From positions 1-64,000 of the forward strand of contig JAJXYF010000034.1 of assembly GCA_021780755.1 (NCBI GenBank): DNA of 64,000 bases. The letters run 5' to 3'. Below the pieces are notes generated by a model. That model was not told the DNA's origin, searched no databases, and was given only the letters and a program-made list of their open reading frames with translations. The stretch comes from Deltaproteobacteria bacterium. GTDB lineage: Bacteria > Desulfobacterota > Binatia > Binatales > Binataceae. Positions 61,661 through 64,000 of this stretch are shown piece by piece (within the stretch, counting starts at the first letter, position 1; the number at the start of each line of letters is the position of its first letter). A program made the position numbers and the translations under genes.

Positions 61661-63481
61661 TCAGTATCCCGCAAGCTCCTCCTCCAGCAATTGCCGGCGG
61701 AAGAGTTCCGCGTAAATGCCCCGGCGCGCCATCAGTTCCTCGTGTGTTCCGCGCTCCGCGATCCGCCCTTCGTCGAGCACCACGATATGATCCGCATCGC
61801 GCACGGTTGACGCTCGATGCGCAACGACGATCGTCGTGCGATCGCTCACGTTCTCCTCCAGGCTGTGCAGCACTGCCTTTTCGGTCTCGGTATCGACGCT
61901 CGAAAGCGCGTCGTCGAGCACCACCACCGCGGGATCATAAACCAGCAGGCGGGCGATAGTGACACGCTGCTTCTGGCCGCCCGAGAGCGACATGCCGCGT
62001 TCGCCGACGACGGTCTCGAGCCCGTGCGGCATCACCGCGATATCGCCGTCGAGACCCGCGGTCCGCGCCGCCGCTTCAACCTCGGAAAGGGGTGCATCGA
62101 CGTGGCCGAACGCGATATTGCGCGCGATCGTGTCGGAGAACAGGATCGGCTCCTGCGGCACCATCCCGACCGTTTTGCGCAGCGCTTTGAGCGGCAGTTC
62201 GCGGATGTCGCGGCCGTCCAGCAGGATTCTGCCGGTGGTTGGTTCGATCAAGCGTGCGAGCAGCTTCACCATCGTCGATTTGCCGGCGCCGGTGCGCCCG
62301 ACGATCGCGAGCTTGCCGCCGGCCGGCACCGTCACGTCGATGTTCCGCAGCGCCCATCGCGGCGCCCCGTCGGTGGCGCCGCGGTCGCCGTTGTCGTCCA
62401 CGACCTTGGCCGTCGCATCCGCGCCGTTGACGTTATTGGCGTGGGGAGCGCTGCCGTTGGCGAAGTAGCTGAACGATACGTGGTCCCAATGCACCGAACC
62501 GGCAATCTGCAGGCGCGCCTCTTCGCCTTCGACCGACGGGGTGGGCGTCGCGGCGAAGATTTCTTCGAGTCGCTTCATCGAAGCGCGCCCGCGCTGGTAA
62601 ATCGAAAGCGTCCAGCCGAGCGAAACCGTAGGCCACGCGAGTTGTCCGAGGAAGCCCATGAACGCCACGATGTCGCCAATCGAAATCAATTTGGCGCGCA
62701 CCAGCGTCCCGCCGTAAATCAGCACGATCATCACGGAGGTGCCAACGGTGCCCTTGATTATCGGCATCAGCGCGCCGCGCACGCGGGCCAGCGCGAGACC
62801 CTGTTCGTTATACTCCGCGTTGGCCGCGCGAAAGCGATCGGCCTCGCGATCCTCGAGCGAGTAGGCCTTCACCACGTGGATGCCCGACAGGCTTTCCTGC
62901 GCTTTCGAGCCGATCGCGGCGAGTCCCTCCTGCACGCCGAGACTGCGCACCATCAGCGTGCGCGTGAGCCAGCGCATGACAAAAAACAGGAACGCGTAGG
63001 GGATCATCGCGGCCAGCGACAGCCGCGGGCTGAGCGAGATCATCACCGCCAGCGAGAAGAAGAAGGTGACCGGCACGGTGGTGAAGCTGAGCACGCCCAT
63101 CCCGATCATCATGCGCACCGAGCCGAGGTCGTTGATCATGCGCGACATCAGGTCGCCGGTTTTGATCCGCTGATAGAAGACCTGGTCGAGGTCCGAGAGG
63201 TGCGCGAAGAGATCGTTGCGCAAGTCGTATTCGATATCGCGGCCGCAATTGAAAATGACGAAGCGCGAAAACCATCGCGCCACGCCCATCGCGAGCGCCA
63301 CCACGATCATCAGCTTGGTCAGATAGACCAGACGCGGATAGTCGCCGCGGTTGATGGCGTTGATGGCCTCGCCGCTCAGGCGCGGGATGATGGTCAGCAA
63401 TATCGCGGTGGCGATCGTGCAGAGAATGCCGAAGGCATAGCGGTGCCAGTAGCGGCGGACGTAGGTGAGCAGGCGTGCCAT
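61661..63481 (-). CDS. ABC exporter half-transporter (degenerate-site subunit)
   Basis: A 606-residue half-transporter: a six-helix domain (VYLTKLMIVVALAMGVARWFS and later helices), then an ATPase. Walker A is GRTGAGKST, the Q-loop MVPQEPILFSD, the signature LSGGQKQRV and the switch AHRAST. Walker B reads VVVLDDALSSVD, with Asp in place of the catalytic Glu, as in the degenerate subunit of heterodimeric exporters. A low-complexity Asn/Ala/Asp-rich insert of about 30 residues precedes the first ATPase strand. Transcription runs from this gene into the partner at 59728. Confidence 0.9.
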   Translation of the reverse strand: MARLLTYVRRYWHRYAFGILCTIATAILLTIIPRLSGEAINAINRGDYPRLVYLTKLMIVVALAMGVARWFSRFVIFNCGRDIEYDLRNDLFAHLSDLDQVFYQRIKTGDLMSRMINDLGSVRMMIGMGVLSFTTVPVTFFFSLAVMISLSPRLSLAAMIPYAFLFFVMRWLTRTLMVRSLGVQEGLAAIGSKAQESLSGIHVVKAYSLEDREADRFRAANAEYNEQGLALARVRGALMPIIKGTVGTSVMIVLIYGGTLVRAKLISIGDIVAFMGFLGQLAWPTVSLGWTLSIYQRGRASMKRLEEIFAATPTPSVEGEEARLQIAGSVHWDHVSFSYFANGSAPHANNVNGADATAKVVDDNGDRGATDGAPRWALRNIDVTVPAGGKLAIVGRTGAGKSTMVKLLARLIEPTTGRILLDGRDIRELPLKALRKTVGMVPQEPILFSDTIARNIAFGHVDAPLSEVEAAARTAGLDGDIAVMPHGLETVVGERGMSLSGGQKQRVTIARLLVYDPAVVVLDDALSSVDTETEKAVLHSLEENVSDRTTIVVAHRASTVRDADHIVVLDEGRIAERGTHEELMARRGIYAELFRRQLLEEELAGY

Positions 63482-63568
63482 ATCGCCAGACCTACGTTAT
63501 CAAACGCGTGGCGGAAAATCGCCATTGCGAGGGGGGCGGCAAGAATTGCGTGCGAAGCGGTCTTCGAA

Positions 63569-64000
63569 TCACCGCGGATGGAGCGTTTTCAAGCGGCGCT
63601 CGTAGGCCTTCGCGTATTTCAGGAAGACATAGAAGGCGGCCGTCATCGCGGCATAGAGTCCGCGGCCGCCGTCGAGGAAGCCGCCGCGCACGATGTAGAA
63701 ATTGAAGAAGCGCCAGACCGCGTGGGTGAACATCTGCACGGGGGCCAACGCGGACGGTTCCATCTCGGCCGCGCCGCGGGTGCTGAAGCGGTTGATGGTG
63801 GCGACGTGGTCGGCGATGTCGCGATAGCTGAAATGCAGAATTGGCGACACGAGCCGCTCGACGCGGCCGTTCACGATCACCTTGTCGTGCGGATCGACGC
63901 CGCCGATGTGCCCGCGGTCGCGACGAAAGAGCCGCACCGGCCGGTCGCGATAAATCGGCCGGGTGTAGTAATGCCCCAGGTGATAGAGCACGCGCCGAAT
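63569..64000 (-). CDS. WaaE-like GT2 glycosyltransferase, C-terminal fragment
   Basis: The reading frame is open to the right window edge; about 143 C-terminal residues are visible. The segment VSPILHFSYRDIADHVATINRFST is the C-terminal signature of WaaE/KdtX-type LPS-core glycosyltransferases, followed by an amphipathic membrane-associated helix region (FFNFYIVRGGFLDGGRGLYAAMTAAFYVFLKY). The catalytic GT2 domain lies outside the window. It is 87 bases upstream of the ABC exporter pair on the same strand, supporting an LPS or envelope-lipid context for that exporter. Confidence 0.8.
   Translation of the reverse strand: MRRVLYHLGHYYTRPIYRDRPVRLFRRDRGHIGGVDPHDKVIVNGRVERLVSPILHFSYRDIADHVATINRFSTRGAAEMEPSALAPVQMFTHAVWRFFNFYIVRGGFLDGGRGLYAAMTAAFYVFLKYAKAYERRLKTLHPR

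Noticed and set aside
59770..61959. 729-codon plus-strand open frame
   Set aside because: It is antisense to the two ABC half-transporters; no recognisable domain.
1..64000. tRNA, rRNA or CRISPR loci
   Set aside because: No TTCGA-type T-arm with a cloverleaf context, no rRNA-like conserved stretch and no regularly spaced direct repeats were noticed by eye; tRNAscan-SE and a CRISPR finder would be decisive.

Overview
The window is GC-rich, densely coded DNA from a Gram-negative bacterium. It encodes outer-membrane polysaccharide export, undecaprenyl-phosphate-linked lipid A modification enzymes, an LPS-core-like glycosyltransferase and ABC exporters. The mix of luciferase-like flavin oxidoreductases, crotonases, a DUF849/BKACE enzyme and a hydantoinase resembles soil lineages related to Deltaproteobacteria, such as Binatota. 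That placement is inference from gene content only; no rRNA or other phylogenetic marker was used. No tRNA, rRNA, CRISPR array, transposase or integrase was recognised.

Layout. 1-5.5 kb: the N-terminal end of a sigma-54 activator, an unknown protein, an ImmA/IrrE-type metalloprotease overlapping an XRE regulator, a small membrane protein and a hydantoinase-like amidohydrolase. 6.1-33.2 kb: one long plus-strand polysaccharide cluster with an OPX lipoprotein, a tyrosine autokinase co-polymerase, two polymerase/ligase-like proteins, nine GT4 and one GT2 glycosyltransferases, a Wzm/Wzt-type ABC transporter, two methyltransferases and a polytopic protein. A minus-strand SGNH-type envelope protein follows. 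34.5-39.4 kb: two LLM flavin oxidoreductases, small hypotheticals and a RodZ-like protein, with a 165-bp segmental duplication. 39.8-43.8 kb: an arn-like module (arnC, separate formyltransferase and decarboxylase halves of ArnA, arnD), then a serine hydrolase. 45.1-49.3 kb: minus-strand class V aminotransferase, serA and purA, preceded by a probable promoter and a terminator hairpin that looks like an attenuator. 49.5-57.7 kb: a GalT-like protein, two atypical crotonases, leuS, a BKACE-family protein, an O-methyltransferase and a Mut7-C protein with an apparent frameshift. 57.9-64 kb: an alpha/beta hydrolase, a lipoprotein aminopeptidase, two ABC exporter half-transporters that look like a heterodimer, and the C-terminal part of a WaaE-like glycosyltransferase.

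Main theme: cell-envelope glycan synthesis. The 6-33 kb cluster should assemble and export a polysaccharide. The arn-like module should modify a lipid-linked sugar. The terminal block (ABC exporters and LPS-core-type glycosyltransferase) belongs to envelope lipid or LPS biology. Non-coding signals worth attention are a dispersed hairpin repeat family (four copies), two very long perfect hairpins next to gene ends, the duplicated gene junction at 37.2/38.6 kb, and the attenuator-like leader before the serine-synthesis genes.
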